64,000 nt of DNA from positions 658,820 to 722,819 of the forward strand of contig RQTK01000112.1 of assembly GCA_003991915.1 (NCBI GenBank). The letters run 5' to 3'. Origin of the DNA: Elysia chlorotica (lineage: Eukaryota > Mollusca > Gastropoda > Plakobranchidae). Shown piece after piece: positions 49,184-61,696 of this stretch (position 1 is its first letter; every line of letters begins with the position of its first letter). The notes under the pieces were generated by a model that was not told the origin of the DNA, did not search any database, and worked only from the letters and a program-made list of their open reading frames with translations. Made by a program: the position numbers and the translations under genes.

Positions 49184-50454
49184 CTCGCAATCTTTTGTGG
49201 GACATTCTGCGAAGCCAGCACAGTTAACATAACATAGAGCAATGAAACAATGCATTACTCATGATCCAGGTTATCATCCTGTATCACACTTAAACATCTT
49301 TTAGAGATATCAAAAGTTGAACCACTTTTCTAGACTGCTGTGCTAAGCTGGTTTTGACCATAGAGAGCCACCTGGGCAGTTACAGTGAACCTAACACGTT
49401 GTCGCCAAAAGCTTTAAAGGGGAAATGTAATATGCTATACGCTTTCATGATAGCCCTTGGAACCTGACAGAGTTAAACGTTCGCTTAGATTACAGTTTAT
49501 ATTTAAATATGTTTCATTTAATCAGTATTCGTCTCTTTGCATTTTGCGATAATAAATAAAAATCGGAAATTCTAATGGAGGAACCCCCCCTCCCCCCGAA
49601 CAAAATTCCATCCTTAAGATGTGTTACAATGAATGACCAAATACAAGGTTTTGTTAAGTCATCTTGTCTGCTGCACGCAAAATTTATAAACCTAAACAAC
49701 CGACAAAAAATCGAGTAGCTTTAAAACATGTTAGCGTGCCAAATAAAAAGATGTTTCTATTCTAATCATGCAGTTTATAGCACAATGGCATGATAGTAAA
49801 AATGCCCCAAAACCCCACGCCCGACTTCTGGTCGGAAATGTTTCAGCTCTATATTCCTTGCACTTTGAGGGAGCCAGAGCTACACCTTGGTTACGACTCC
49901 TAGTTGCCTGCTACCATTTGCTTCATTCTTTAATTTTTCCCTCACGCTTTTCCCCCGTGTTTCTCTCTTTCTTAAACCAAAAGAGTCTATACCAAGTCAC
50001 CGAATTAAAATAAGTGAAAAGATTTTTGCGTACCAAGGGTAAAAGTGATTTTATTTCTTTTAATTCTAAGCATAGATAGGACAGAGTAATACTTAGAGAG
50101 TATTTTTCAGCCCACACGATCAGCCTACACTGCAAAAATGTGAACTGTCCTATCTATGTGCGCACTATTTTGGGTTATTTTTTGAAAATTCATAAATGAT
50201 TGGTCATTTTATATTGCTCCCTCTATTGTTGCTTAATACGAGTTGCGCAGCGCGATGCGAAGATGTTCAAAATATAGCTCACTTTGATTCTTGCTGCAAG
50301 TTTATGAATATTTCGGTGACTTGGCCTTCTATTTTTGGAAGCCTTGTTTGGCACCGATCTCACATGGCAGTCTTTGTCTTAAAATAAACGTTCTTTAATC
50401 AGGTCGTGTGTAGGTGCCATCATGAGACTGCGTTAAAGTTAGTCAAGGCAGTTC

Positions 50455-50700
50455 ATTGAGTTGAGTTTAACGTCCAACGTTAGCACTCTATGGGTTATAT
50501 TGTGGACAGACCCCAAGACTGACGTATGACAATTTTATGTACTGCCACACACGAGACAGGGCGGGGATACCTTGGCTTCTTTCTTAGTGGGTTTCCGTTA
50601 AATTGACACCGACCCAACCAGTAGGGGGCGAAATCGCCAGTTCTCGAAGCACGGACCTCCTGTGTCGGAAGCTAATGTTCTACCCTAGGGCTACCGACTA
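50455..50700 (-). mobile_element. tRNA-derived SINE, minus orientation, nearly complete
   Basis: TTGAGTTGAGTTTAACGTCC, ACGTTAGCACTCTATGGG, TGTGGACAGACCCCAAGACT, GACGTATGACAATTTTATGT, ACACACGAGACAGGGCGGGG, GACACCGACCCAACCAGTAG, and a head ending CCCTAGGGCTACCGAC. Confidence 0.85.
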
Positions 50701-51084
50701 AAGTTAGTTTCAGTGTTACTGAAAAGAGCACTATTTTACTTCGTTGCCGGCTGAAGTTTGATGTCGAGGCATAATTATATAATTAAAAGCGGATTATCGG
50801 TAAATTAAAAGAATTAAAATGTGTTTGAAATTAACATGGCTCTAAAAACATTTAGACCAGTTTTTTTCTTGAAACAAAAAACAACAAACAACCTATCAAA
50901 ACATCATTTTTCCTTCTTGCCTGTATTGCACTCATGAATTTAAAAAACGTAGTTTAATCTTTTGTTTATTATGCTTTCAAGTAATTATCTTGGTATCAAG
51001 CTAAGGAAATAGGTCGAAACGAGATGAGATGAGTTTTTTTTTCTTCTAATTCACATGTTCAGTTATTGGCACTTACTAGGGGAA

Positions 51085-51165
51085 AGAGTTGGGCTAAGGG
51101 TAGAAACGTATCTTTTAACCGGAATGCTGTGGTTTCGGTCCCCGCTCAGGCCAACTTGTTGTGCC
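51085..51165 (+). mobile_element. tRNA-Lys-like SINE head
   Basis: GGGCTAAGGGTAGAAACGTA, then CTTTTAACCGG in the anticodon-arm position and GGTTTCGGTCCCCGCT as B box. The CTTTTAA anticodon loop suggests descent from tRNA-Lys(UUU). No CCA end or intact cloverleaf, so not called a tRNA gene. Confidence 0.5.
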
Positions 51166-51819
51166 GCTAAACATGATTGAATCGACGTCAGATAATGTTA
51201 TCGAGAAAATAACCCGATATGTGGTAACCTAGCGTTTTAGGATCTCCTTGATAAGTTAGGAATCTTTGAAATAGGAGATAGTTCCGCTTCCTCCATCCAA
51301 AGATAACATAATTATTATTATCATTGGATCAATTAGAACATGAGGCTTTCCATAGGTGTCACTCGGTTGTAATGTGGGGAGTACTCTATACACGCCAGTC
51401 TAAGCTTTTTAGATATGGTTATTATGTATAAATTCTCCTTTAGTTCACGTATCCTTTGTTAGTCTATTCTGTTCTTTTATGAAATACCAAGCTAAAGATT
51501 TGTATATCCAAACATAAAATCTACATGTCCATTATTTTTTCGAAGCTTTAAAATTAAGAATGAGTTTTGTCTGTTTTAATTTTACCCAGAAAAAAATAGT
51601 GATATGTTCATAAACAGTTTCACAATATCCGTATTTTTATGTATCAAAAAGAGGATTAAGCACCAGTTTAATATATGAAAACTCAAAACAAAAAACCCCG
51701 AAAGTTTTCGAATATAGATTGCTTTTTTAAGAATAAGGAAGGTTGCTAATTAAGCCGATCTAGTTAGGATCAGTACTAAATGCAGCATAGAAAAATTTGA
51801 AAACACATGATAATGTACC

Positions 51820-51935
<116 letters not shown>

Positions 51936-53866
51936 AGCTCACCATCCTTGACAGGATAAAGATCCACTAACCAGATGGCCTCAAACATTTCTACATAAGT
52001 CACTTTTCCCAAATTAACCGTAATTATCTTTATTGTCCTATCACCCTTATTTTATTTCTTCCCAACACATCTCTTAAAAGTCCAATATGGGTAACCCTTG
52101 CCTGTTTGTACCTGGTGGTTCTGATCCATTGCCTGCATTTTGATCCTGATCTTTGAATTTATCAAGGTATGTTCTGCCGATCGTCATCTTTATATGCATA
52201 TAGCTTTCTCGTTTTGCTCTCTGTTTAGCCCTTTGGAAAATCCTTCTTAAATATCACGTTACCAATATCTGTATTTAAAAAACGTTTTTCTGTTGTTGGC
52301 CTTTCACATTTCGCTAACATGTGGTTGGTGTGATTTCACAATTGCAGTACAAGTAATAATCTTGATTTACTATTGGTTGCTTTTAAGATTTTATGAAGTT
52401 GTATTAAGGCTGTTCTTGTCTTTTCTAATAATGGCAAGATGCCTACTTTATCATGGTGTGATAGATTAACGACAAGTTTTAGATATGCAATAGAATTTAC
52501 TTCCTATAGCGCAGCGTATTCTAGTTTCGTTTACTCATTGCTGCTTACCCAGTTTTTAGTGCTTTTTTTGTCTGATTGAATGTGGAGTCCCAACATGTTA
52601 TTCACATCGGTAACGTCATTTCTTTTGTGCTGCATTTAGCTCAGAGAATGAGACAAGGCCATATTGAAAATCTAAGTCATTCAGCTGATACCATAGAATC
52701 CGGAAATTGACGATTTATATACTAATATTATTTTTTCGAAAATAGGTTTGCAGTACTGGACAAATTTCACTTGCTACATAATTATGCAATGTGTAATTTT
52801 TGAGGGAACTGGGGATAAAGAAACAAAAAGATGCGACTGCATCCGGATAAAGAATAGATAATGTGACATACATTTACAATCCGACAAATATCGAGACTGT
52901 TTCATGAACTAATTTCTTTTAATGGTTCCCGATGCTAGGTATTTCTAACACACAAATATTGCGACTGATATCTGTATTTATATGATCACTAATATAGAAG
53001 TTTATAAAACTAATCTAGAAAAGGTTGAAAGTCTCTCTCAACTAAGCATTTCTCATCTATAGCTTTTCTTCTTAAATAGCTATATTATTTGCTAGTTACA
53101 TTTATTTATCTCCAAATGTAAGAGTTATGAAGGCTATTAAATTGTTTACAAAAATCACAGTTTCCTCCTAGCCAAAAAAATAATTATTGCTTGGCACTTC
53201 GTATTTTACATAATGAAACATACACTTATCATGTTCTTTTCGCACATATTGCCTTATCTAATGCTTGCTGAAAGAGGCACAGTGTAATCGATTCCACAAT
53301 TTTTCACCTTTTTTCTGTATTCACCATTATGTCTGCGATAAAACAGGTGAGGCAATACGTGAATCAAAGCTAATATAATTCTAAATTGTTGATTGCCAAT
53401 CTTTGATTGGGTGATTACTAAGTGCGGTGATCATAATATTTCAATAAACAATCATATGATTGTTTCGGTTGAATATTTCGAAATCATAGTTGTGCTAAAA
53501 AAATGAATATTATGGTGCGCAACTGGATTATAAAGAATTATTGTCCTAAAGTTAAAACAAAAAGAAGGAGACAAACTGAACAAAAAATTCTATTAAGAGT
53601 TGAGTTATATTCTTAACTTAATTTTAAAGAACACCAAAAACACATGAATGCTTCCAATTTTGTTTTATTAGAAAAAAGAATACAGGGCAATACAATTAAT
53701 CGGAACCAACAAATATGAAGTTTCCACCAGTCAGTCTAGAGACCGTGAATGCGTAGAGCGTTCTGCCTGCATCCAGGATATTCTGTGACAAACCAAGGCA
53801 GACCAGGCGAGTAACAGTGTGAACTAGGAGTGTCTGAGGAATTGAGTTCTAAAGGTCACAGTTTTT

Positions 53867-54027
53867 TTACTTGGCTCCAGCAAAGCTGGCGCCCAGAGTG
53901 TCTACCACACCAGCCACAGTGGAAAATCCACACTGGGTGTTACACAGAGCGTTACAGGCGCTGAAGCTGAAGCCACAGGTGATCAAGGACAGAGGGTTGT
54001 TACCATCACCACGGCACTCTGCGAGCT
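53867..54027 (-). pseudogene. Cysteine-rich gene copy D, 5'-truncated
   Basis: Homologous only to the last 52 or so codons plus stop and the 3'UTR. The coding homology starts at LAECRGDGNNPLSLITC, and everything earlier (signal peptide, module 1) is missing: at 54028 the sequence switches to the flank DNA found at 53188. The tail is of the second type, STVAGVVDTLGASFAGAK, as in copies F and G. Not expected to be made as a secreted protein. Confidence 0.9.
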
Positions 54028-54505
54028 ACTTGGCACTTCGTAGTTTACATAATGAAACATACACTTATCATGTTCTGTTCGCACACACTGCCTTATCTAA
54101 TGCTTGCTGAAAGGGGTACAGTGTAATCGATTCCACAATTTTTCACCTTTTTCTGTATTCACCATTATGTCTACGATAAAACAGGTGAGGCAATACGTAA
54201 ATAAAAAAAATATAATTCTAAAGTGTTGACTGACAATCTTTGATTGGGTGATTACTAAGTGCGGTGATAATAATGTTTCAATATACAATCATAGGAATTG
54301 CTGTTATGCTTTATTTATTTGTTGCGGCTAAAGATATTTTCGAAATCATAGTTGTGTTGAGAAAAAGGAATATTATGGTACATAGCTGGATTATAATGAA
54401 TTACTTCCCTAAACTTAAAGCAAAAAGATGGAAACAAACTGTGCTAAAAATATATTTGAGTTGAGTTAAAAAGCACACAAAAACATCCGATGCGTCAAAT
54501 TTCGT

Positions 54506-54511
54506 TTTATT
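54506..54511 (-). terminator. Polyadenylation signal, copy E
   Basis: Minus-strand AATAAA within CTAATAAAACGAAATTTGAC, matching copy A's context; the equivalent for truncated copy D is at 53664-53669. Confidence 0.8.
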
Positions 54512-54708
54512 AGAAAAAAGGAAAACAGGGCAATACAAATACTTGGATCAACAAAGATAAAGTATCCACCAGTCAGTCTAGAGACCATGAATGCGTAAAG
54601 CGTTCTGCCTGCATCCAGGATATTCTGTGACAAACCGAGGCAGACCAGGCGAGTAACAATGTGAACAAGGAGTGTCTGAGGAATTGAGTTCTAAAGGTCA
54701 CAGTTTAT

Positions 54709-55101
54709 TTACTTGGCTCCAGCAAAGCTGCCGGCCAGGGCGTCTACCACACCAGCCACGGTGGTGAATCCACACTGGGTGTTACACAGAGCGTTACAGG
54801 CGCTGAAGCTGAAGCCACAGGTGATCAAGGACAGAGGGTTGTTACCATCACCACGGCACTCTGCGAGCTGTTGGCCACACGTAGCACCGCACGTGTCGAC
54901 ACAGTTACAGACGGCGCCACAAGCAGTGTTGCACACGGTAGCTTGGGTCTTGCACAGTCCACCGAGGAGACCTGTCAGTTCACAGGCTTGCTGGGCAAAT
55001 CCGCACTGGCCGCTACAGGTGTCTGTGCAGGGACTGGCGTTGGTGCTGTAGGCCAGGAGGGCGACCACGGCCAGGGTAACTGTGAATTTCAGGGAGTTCA
55101 T
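54709..55101 (-). CDS. Secreted 16-cysteine protein, copy E (intact, 130 aa)
   Basis: Same protein as copy A except Thr to Ala in the tail (VVDALAGS). All 16 cysteines and the signal peptide are kept. Minus-strand TATATAAA at 55195-55202; leader contains CACTTCTTCGTGTTCACAG and GCACGTGTCGACTCCC; start context ATCACCATGA. Its 3'UTR is very similar to that of copy A (shared CGAGGCAGACCAGGCGAGTA-type block in reverse), although copy A is 14 kb away. The open frame upstream to 55302 is leader and promoter, not protein. Confidence 0.92.
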   Translation of the reverse strand: MNSLKFTVTLAVVALLAYSTNASPCTDTCSGQCGFAQQACELTGLLGGLCKTQATVCNTACGAVCNCVDTCGATCGQQLAECRGDGNNPLSLITCGFSFSACNALCNTQCGFTTVAGVVDALAGSFAGAK

Positions 55102-55194
55102 GGTGATCTGATTTGGCTTACTGGTCTTTAGGGAGTCGACACGTGCTAGACTGTGAACACGAAGAAGTGAAGAACGATGGTTTTCACCATCGAG

Positions 55195-55202
55195 TTTATA
55201 TA
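55195..55202 (-). promoter_or_regulatory. TATA box of cysteine-rich gene copy E
   Basis: TATATAAA on the minus strand about 94 bases before the ATG, after TTACAGC. Confidence 0.85.
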
Positions 55203-55359
55203 GCTGTAACGAAACAGCTGCAAGTGTTTGGGCCATTATGCTTACCAAGCAAAGGTACGACAATAGTTCGGACCATATTATCATGTCACCTAAGCCTCTC
55301 ACCTTACATAGTAATCACGACAATTGATAGCAAGTTAAAAGGATGGCGCTAAAAGTTTT

Positions 55360-58090
55360 ATGGAAATGTGTCGATATCTAATGGATATAACAAACTTTAA
55401 CGTAATCTCTCATTGATGTTTCTAAATTCTTTTGTTGCTGACATTAAATTAAAAAAAAACACTTAAACTCCTCTGAAGGGATCTAGCAATATAATGCCAT
55501 TGTCTCGAAACGTTTGCCAACATTTGCATACTAGTTTCTATGACGAAGTTAAGTAATTATCTGTAGATATGGTGTCATTAACTAAAGAATCTAGTCTTTA
55601 TATACTTTTAGATATTCATTTGATACATTGACTAACATTAGATAGTGCCAACATTTTATGCCAAATATTATTTTAGCATGGTACACTGGTGAAAAAAGTT
55701 TTCTTCGATTGCGTTTATCTTAATGTAATTGGGACTTCCTTAACCGAAATTGGGATCTGACCGAAAATTCTACATTTTTGCACGAACTGTGTTTCCATAG
55801 ATATGAAATGGTTGTTGGTCAAATGCCTTTAACGACAGTTTGTCACTATCGTCCATCAACTCTATGAAGACGCCACCACCGGTGTTTGGTGATACCCAAC
55901 ATAACATTATTTTTTAAATACAATGAATTACATTCGCTGTCAAATCATCTTCTTGTCTGCTTAGTTCAGCGCTATCGCTGTGGTGCAGCAATACTTGTAT
56001 TAACGTTCAGACAAAAAATGGAGAGTACTTGGATAGCCCTAATGGGAGAGTTTGACAAAAATCATTTGCGTGGGCCTTTTTGGCAAAAAAAGCATACCTA
56101 CGTAACACCTTCATAGCAAAATTGGAACACTTAGAAAGTTTAAAGCCCAATAGAGCAACCGTCAGATATCATAAAAAATCGAAGACGTTTTTTCAATATT
56201 GATGCCACAGTTATCTAGTCGTTGTAATTAAACCTTTAATTAAAATCAAAAGTGATTGGTGTCTATTTTCAAAGTTTGGAATAGTTTTTAGTGTATTCTA
56301 ACCCCATCCTCTACACACACACTCCCATAAAAACAGTCACACACACACACATACACAAACACTTCTTTGCTTTCAGGCGGTTATAATTGCAAAAGTTTAA
56401 AAAAATGTGACCCCGAGATGTAGTTGAGAACTTACAAATAGAGACTTCATATTTTTGTGAGTCAACAACAAAATGATATAGATTTAAACATTACTGCTTT
56501 ATTTGCAATACTTATACGTTTTCCATAAGATCATTTTGCTACCAAGTACGTTAATTTTTGTTCCTGGTTGATGAAAAATAAAGTTATAAAAGTAAACTTT
56601 AAACTTGTGAATTATTTTTAAATTCGATTTTACTCATTCAAAAGAAACAACATTCAATGAAACAGATCGAGTCTAACTATGCAGCGGTCAATTTGAAACA
56701 ATCATATTTTTCCTCTTATATCAAGTCAGGATCACTGCATTGGTGTGTGTTATTGCCTAAATGTGTTATTTCCAAATGTATATAAGTAACATCAAGACCC
56801 TTGAATCCATTGTAGCTCCGTATTAAGAGTTTCAATAATTATACTAAATAAGATTCACAACCCCTCTCCCAATTTATCTGGTCTATGATTATTGCTTTTA
56901 AATACTTTCCGCGGTAACTTCATTAAAAATCTGTAGAAAAACGGGGGTTGACCATAGATATAAATAACTTATTAGTTATAATGTCTTTGGGGTTGACTTA
57001 TTTTAGTGGTATACAATAGCCCCACTGTCCCATTATACAATCGGGCCAACTGCTTTCCCTAGACAACTTGAAGCTGTGTGATATTACAATACAGTCTTGA
57101 GTGGCGTTATGACCATATTATTCAGTCGAAACTTGGCATAGCAAAATAGTACTGATTATAGTTATTACGGATTCGGACACTTTTGAAAAGGTTTTTGCGA
57201 AGAGATAAACCAACTCTTTCATGGTGTGAATGATGTATAAATGACATCATTTTAAGCATTTTTAATCTCTTTTTTTTGCGTTTGTTTGCAATTGGTAATC
57301 GTTATCTTTGTTTGGAAATTTTTTAAGTCATAGTCCCTGAAAAGAAATTATCACAATCTATTTGTTAGTTGTATTTACAGTATTTTCTTAAAGCAGGATT
57401 TTTTTAAAAATTGTACAATTAATCAAGCATTTCAATGGAACGGGGCAGTGTGTGCATCAAAACGTGCGCGCTTAGTTTTTTTTCTAATCGAGCGTGAACT
57501 TGTAAAACCGGAGAGAACCCGGTGTATAAATCTTCACTTTTTAGTAGTGTTTATTGATCGGATTAAAGAGTATAATGTACTTGTATGGTTTTAGCAGGCC
57601 CCAGGAAGAATCAAATCATCGAAAGGCAATTTTTTTTCATTGCTTCTAGGGCAGTGTCACTGATTTGTATTCATCTCCTCAGTTGCCAGCCTGAAAAAGT
57701 TTTAAACACAAAGCCCTGGAGACCAAAGTTACCCAATCTGCTGAACGTGCCCAAAATATTAATTCCCGTTTGATATACTAACAAATTAAAACGGCAATAG
57801 TTTTACTGTTTGCCCTACTACAGAATGTGAGACCATTTTTAAATATAGGTAGTACCAATTATTGTAATGACACGGTGCAGTGCGTTCATCAAAGTTGGCA
57901 ATTGTGAAAAAAATTTTGAATGTCAAGTAAAGATCTCAAATACCAGACGGTGATAGCATCTTAGCCATTATGGAGAACATAATGATTGTTTTATAATTGT
58001 GTTTGCATGCAATGAAATTTAAAGAAAATGCTACATTTTACTAAAGAGCAGTCCACGGTGCTAGGTTTTGGTCATCTCTGGTTGTTATAC
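55360..58090. other. Spacer between copies E and F, first part
   Basis: AT-rich intergenic DNA; no gene, SINE or tandem repeat recognised. A short AC-rich stretch lies at 56315-56365. Confidence 0.5.
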
Positions 58091-58099
58091 ATTGGTTCT

Positions 58100-58830
58100 T
58101 TCATTTATTCCCCCCCCCCCTTTTTTCCCTCCCTAAAAATCGTGCTCCCTAAATTGTTTGTGTTTACATTATATATTATAGGTAATCATGAATTGTTTGA
58201 TTTGTATTTTTGAAACTTAAAATGCAATAATGCTAAGAGTGTTTGGTTTTTATCCTATCAAGCCAATAATTTGCCTTCCTTTCAATACTCAATTCTTCCA
58301 AAAAATTCCAGAGTATTTTTAATTTCTATAGGCAATATATCATTGCAGCTTCAACCTGCGGAAATGGCTAGGAAATCTCAATGCACACTTTCGAACAACC
58401 CAACAGACAGACCTCAACCTGCATTTTAGGATTTTGGTTCAGTTCTACTTTATCATTAAAGTAAATAAGGAAACGGCAAAATGACAACTTATAATTTTAT
58501 AACGTTATAAACTACAATGCAAGTGATAGGGATTTGCCAATAGTTTTCCGGATTAGTGTCGATGCCCCCTCCCCCTTTTTCCCCTCCGTACTAAAACTCG
58601 TGCTCCCTAAAATGCGTATGTTTAAATTGTATATTATAGATAATTGTGTTTGATTTGTATTTTTGAAACTTAAAATACAATAATGCTAAGAATGTAAATT
58701 TGCCTTCCTTTCATTACTCAAAATTTCTTCCTAAAATTCCAGATTATTTTTAATGGCGGTAAGCTACATATCAAATCAGCTTCAACCTGTGGAATTGGCT
58801 AGGAAATCTCAATGCACACTTCCGAATGAA
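58100..58830. repeat. Diverged tandem duplication, offset about 455 b
   Basis: Blocks CGTGCTCCCTAAA, GATTTGTATTTTTGAAACTT, AAAATRCAATAATGCTAAG, TTTGCCTTCCTTTCA and GGCTAGGAAATCTCAATGCA occur in order at 58141-58395 and 58601-58820. No coding potential. Confidence 0.85.
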
Positions 58831-58957
58831 AATCGAAATCTTCTTCTCAAGCATTAAACCTCAAAGCAGAAAAATGGCTTAGTTAAATGAACGAAAGAAA
58901 CACAAATAATAATTGTGTGTATTTCTGAAGTAGGCGATGTTTCAGTTGTCTATCTCA

Positions 58958-59606
58958 AGAAAAATCAATGATATAAATTCTCAAGCAATTATTGTCTAGT
59001 AACGGATCTGCAATATTTTAAACGCGCATTTAGTTAATATATTGTTATTTTGAAGAAGAAAAAACACCAACAACAAACAAAATCTTAACGTGATTAATAT
59101 TAATGGCCACTTACATCGCTAAGCTTTGTAGCGAATAAATAATAGAATTTCACGGTTCAATAGTATGCAAGACCACAGCTTAGTATAAAAACCTTTTTTG
59201 CATTACAAGAAACAAATAAAAACAGTACCACACTATATTGCTTCAGATTTCTTTTATTAGGAACAAATCAGGGGATTACAATGGAGGTTATACGAGTCAG
59301 TCTTGGCATCATGCACGCATTTGATCATTCAACTTGAAAAGCCAGGCGAGGAGCTGCACAAAGTGAACTAGGGATGTCTGAGGACTTTACCTTTGCTAGG
59401 CGCGTTCTAGTTTACCTGGCTCCAGCAAAGCTGGCGCCCAGGGTGTCTACCACACCAGCCACAGTGGAAAATCCGCACTGGGTGTTACACAGAGCGTTAC
59501 AGGCGCTGAAGCTGAAGCCACAGGTGACCAAGGACAGAGGGTTGTTACCATCACCACGGCACTCTGCGAGCTGTTGGCCACACGTAGCACCGCACGTGTC
59601 GACACA
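58958..59606 (-). repeat. Segmental duplication partner of 61696-62359
   Basis: Downstream flank, 3'UTR and C-terminal coding part of copy F. AGAAAAATCAATGA, GGATCTGCAATATTTT, CCACTTACAT and GGGATTACAATGGAGGTTAT recur in the same order at 61696 onwards with moderate divergence. Confidence 0.9.
59253..59258 (-). terminator. Polyadenylation signal, copy F
   Basis: Minus-strand AATAAA about 155 bases after the stop; a matching site follows truncated copy G at about 61998-62003. Confidence 0.75.
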
Positions 59607-59804
59607 GTTACAGACGGCGCCACAAGCAGTGTTGCACACGGTAGCTTGGGTCTTGCACAGTCCACCGAGGAGACCTGTCAGTTCACAGGCTTGCTGGGCA
59701 AATCCGCACTGGCCGCTACAGGTGTCTGTGCAGGGACTGGCGTTGGTGCTGTAGGCCAGGAGGGCGACCACGGCCAGGGTAACTGTGAATTTCAGGGAGT
59801 TCAT
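59412..59804 (-). CDS. Secreted 16-cysteine protein, copy F (intact, 130 aa, tail variant)
   Basis: Signal peptide and both cysteine modules as in copy B (Val before cysteine 13), but with the second tail type: CGFSTVAGVVDTLGASFAGA followed by Arg instead of Lys. The leader differs (CACATAACAAACAGATCACC before ATG; no GTCGAC block) and the 3'UTR is unlike that of A or E, yet the first three quarters of the coding sequence look identical to the other copies. Minus-strand TATATAAG at 59900-59907. Confidence 0.92.
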   Translation of the reverse strand: MNSLKFTVTLAVVALLAYSTNASPCTDTCSGQCGFAQQACELTGLLGGLCKTQATVCNTACGAVCNCVDTCGATCGQQLAECRGDGNNPLSLVTCGFSFSACNALCNTQCGFSTVAGVVDTLGASFAGAR

Positions 59805-59899
59805 GGTGATCTGTTTGTTATGTGGTCCTTGGGAAGTAGACAAATCAAAGCTGGGTGGTGAACACGAAGAAGTGATGGACAATGAGTGTCAGTGTCCAG

Positions 59900-59907
59900 C
59901 TTATATA
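59900..59907 (-). promoter_or_regulatory. TATA box of cysteine-rich gene copy F
   Basis: TATATAAG on the minus strand, about 96 bases before the ATG, preceded by TTGCAGG; leader has CACTTCTTCGTGTTCACC. Confidence 0.85.
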
Positions 59908-59959
59908 CCTGCAATGAACATCGTTACAAACCAAGCAACGTCAGCATATAGCTACTGAA

Positions 59960-61610
59960 TCCACACTTTAAAACCTACCACACCTATCACTATTCTATCG
60001 ACAAAGATTTGAAGCTGTTACAGTACACTCAACAACTTATAGCAATTTGCCAGGCTGTCGCTAATGGTTTTGACAAACAGTCACTTATCGGCAGCAATGG
60101 TACATATTGACCTGATGAAAATGCCATTCCAATCTTGATTTCAAAGTAAGGCTATGTTAATGCCTATAAAATTTAATACTGACCATTAGTTAACACAGCC
60201 ATTGTTTAACTTAAAATGCAACCTATTGGCTTTAAAAGAACTCATATTAAAATGGTGGTGTAAAAATGTACCACATCAGAATAGTATAAATTGATATGAA
60301 CATAATACTGGATACGATTTATCACAAGGAAACATAATTTTAATGTCAGGTTCACATACATTGATACCTGATAAGCATGATTTTGCAATTAATATGAGAA
60401 ACACAAATTTTCTTTATTGTCTTCAGGGAAACGAAATTCCGCTGATTTGCTTATAATCAAATATCAAGAGGTAGACATAAATCCATCTCATGAGTTTAAA
60501 AGTAACACTACAGAAAACGATTTCTTCTGCATTTACAAGAAATAAAACCGTATACTATGTTTCTTAAGAAAATAGAGGTGAAGCTTTACGTTCAAGTCCA
60601 TCTGATCAGCATGTTTTACAGGGGAACACTTCAAAGTACAACATGTATACCTGAATTTGGTATAAATTTTTGGCGGAATAATAGACCGCATGACAAAAAA
60701 TAAACCTGAATAGAAATGTAAAAAGATCAAAAGGGTAATCATTACCGACCAACCATCTCTTTTAAGGAAACATTATTTAAAATTAAAATATGAAAAGTCA
60801 CTCTTTCTTTTCCTGTTTTGAAGGATCAGCCTGCAGTGGTAAAATCTTTGCACATAGAAAATGAAATAATTATATTATAGAGAGGTACACAATCTCAGGC
60901 GACAGAACAGGTAGAACAAGCGGCTTTATATCGGACGGTTGTGAAATGGATGTCTGCTCTACCCACCGCGTTTGTTTTCCTTCTAAACTAGTTGGGCCGG
61001 TGAAAATATAAAGAAGTAACATCACCTTTTAAAAAAAATGAAACAAAAACAACAACAACATCAAATGTCCATAAAAAGGACCCAACATTATGTGATTGTT
61101 ACCTTCATACGGTTGTTGCGATAAAGTGATTTTTTGTTGTTGCGAAAAAAGGATTTTTTGTGCAATTAAGTGATTTTGTTGTTGTTGTTGTTTTTGTTTT
61201 TTAAAATCATGATTATAAAAGGGTGGTTTGGTCAATTAGAAAAAATAGTTTTATATCATAAAAGGAATTTGCTTTTAATAAGCAGAGCATCATATATTAC
61301 ATATTTTAATATAACATGCGAGGGTAAAAATAACGAAACACATGATTATAATATTGAGTTAATATATTGATGCTGTTATTGACAAAATTAGCATAATTAT
61401 GGTTTAAAAAAACTTCAATAATAGTTGGATATGTCACTATGGACCGGCTTATTTGATCCTATTAAGTGGCTGCTTGTCAATGATTTTGGCACATTAGTGG
61501 CAGGAAGCAAGGTTTACAGCACAAAGATCGATATATTCAATTACAAAGAAATAAAATGCTGATTCACCTTTGGTATTCTAACTTTTCTGAGTACATAAAA
61601 TTACCCCAAT
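59960..61610. other. Spacer between copy F and the orphan promoter
   Basis: AT-rich with CAA/TTG runs at 61045-61065 and 61170-61200 that are mutually complementary. No gene recognised. Confidence 0.5.
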
Positions 61611-61613
61611 ATC

Positions 61614-61696
61614 TGGAGTATATATACCAGACTCTGACTCTTGCTGCCCATCACTTCTTCGTGTTCAGCATCAAGCACGTGTCGACTTTCCAGGGA
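61614..61696 (+). promoter_or_regulatory. Orphan promoter and 5'UTR of the cysteine-rich family
   Basis: GTATATATACC (61619-61627) followed at the usual distance by CCCATCACTTCTTCGTGTTC, AGCA-CGTGTCGACTTTCCAGGGA, the family leader. At about 61696 the leader breaks and joins the duplicated downstream flank of copy F/G; there is no ATG or coding sequence behind it. Confidence 0.85.

Larger units (their letters stand above)
53188..54720. repeat. Tandem duplication of about 840 b that created truncated copy D
   Basis: The stretch starting TTGGCACTTCGTATTTTACA at 53191 recurs at 54031 (TTGGCACTTCGTAGTTTACA), followed in both by CTTATCATGTTC, CACCATTATGTCT, TTTGATTGGGTGATTACTAA, a shared 3'UTR and the C-terminal coding part. 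Unit 1 stops inside the gene at about 54027; unit 2 runs into intact copy E. Confidence 0.92.

Noticed and set aside
51085-51165. A functional tRNA-Lys gene
   Set aside because: Arms do not pair well enough for a cloverleaf and it lies in SINE-like context.
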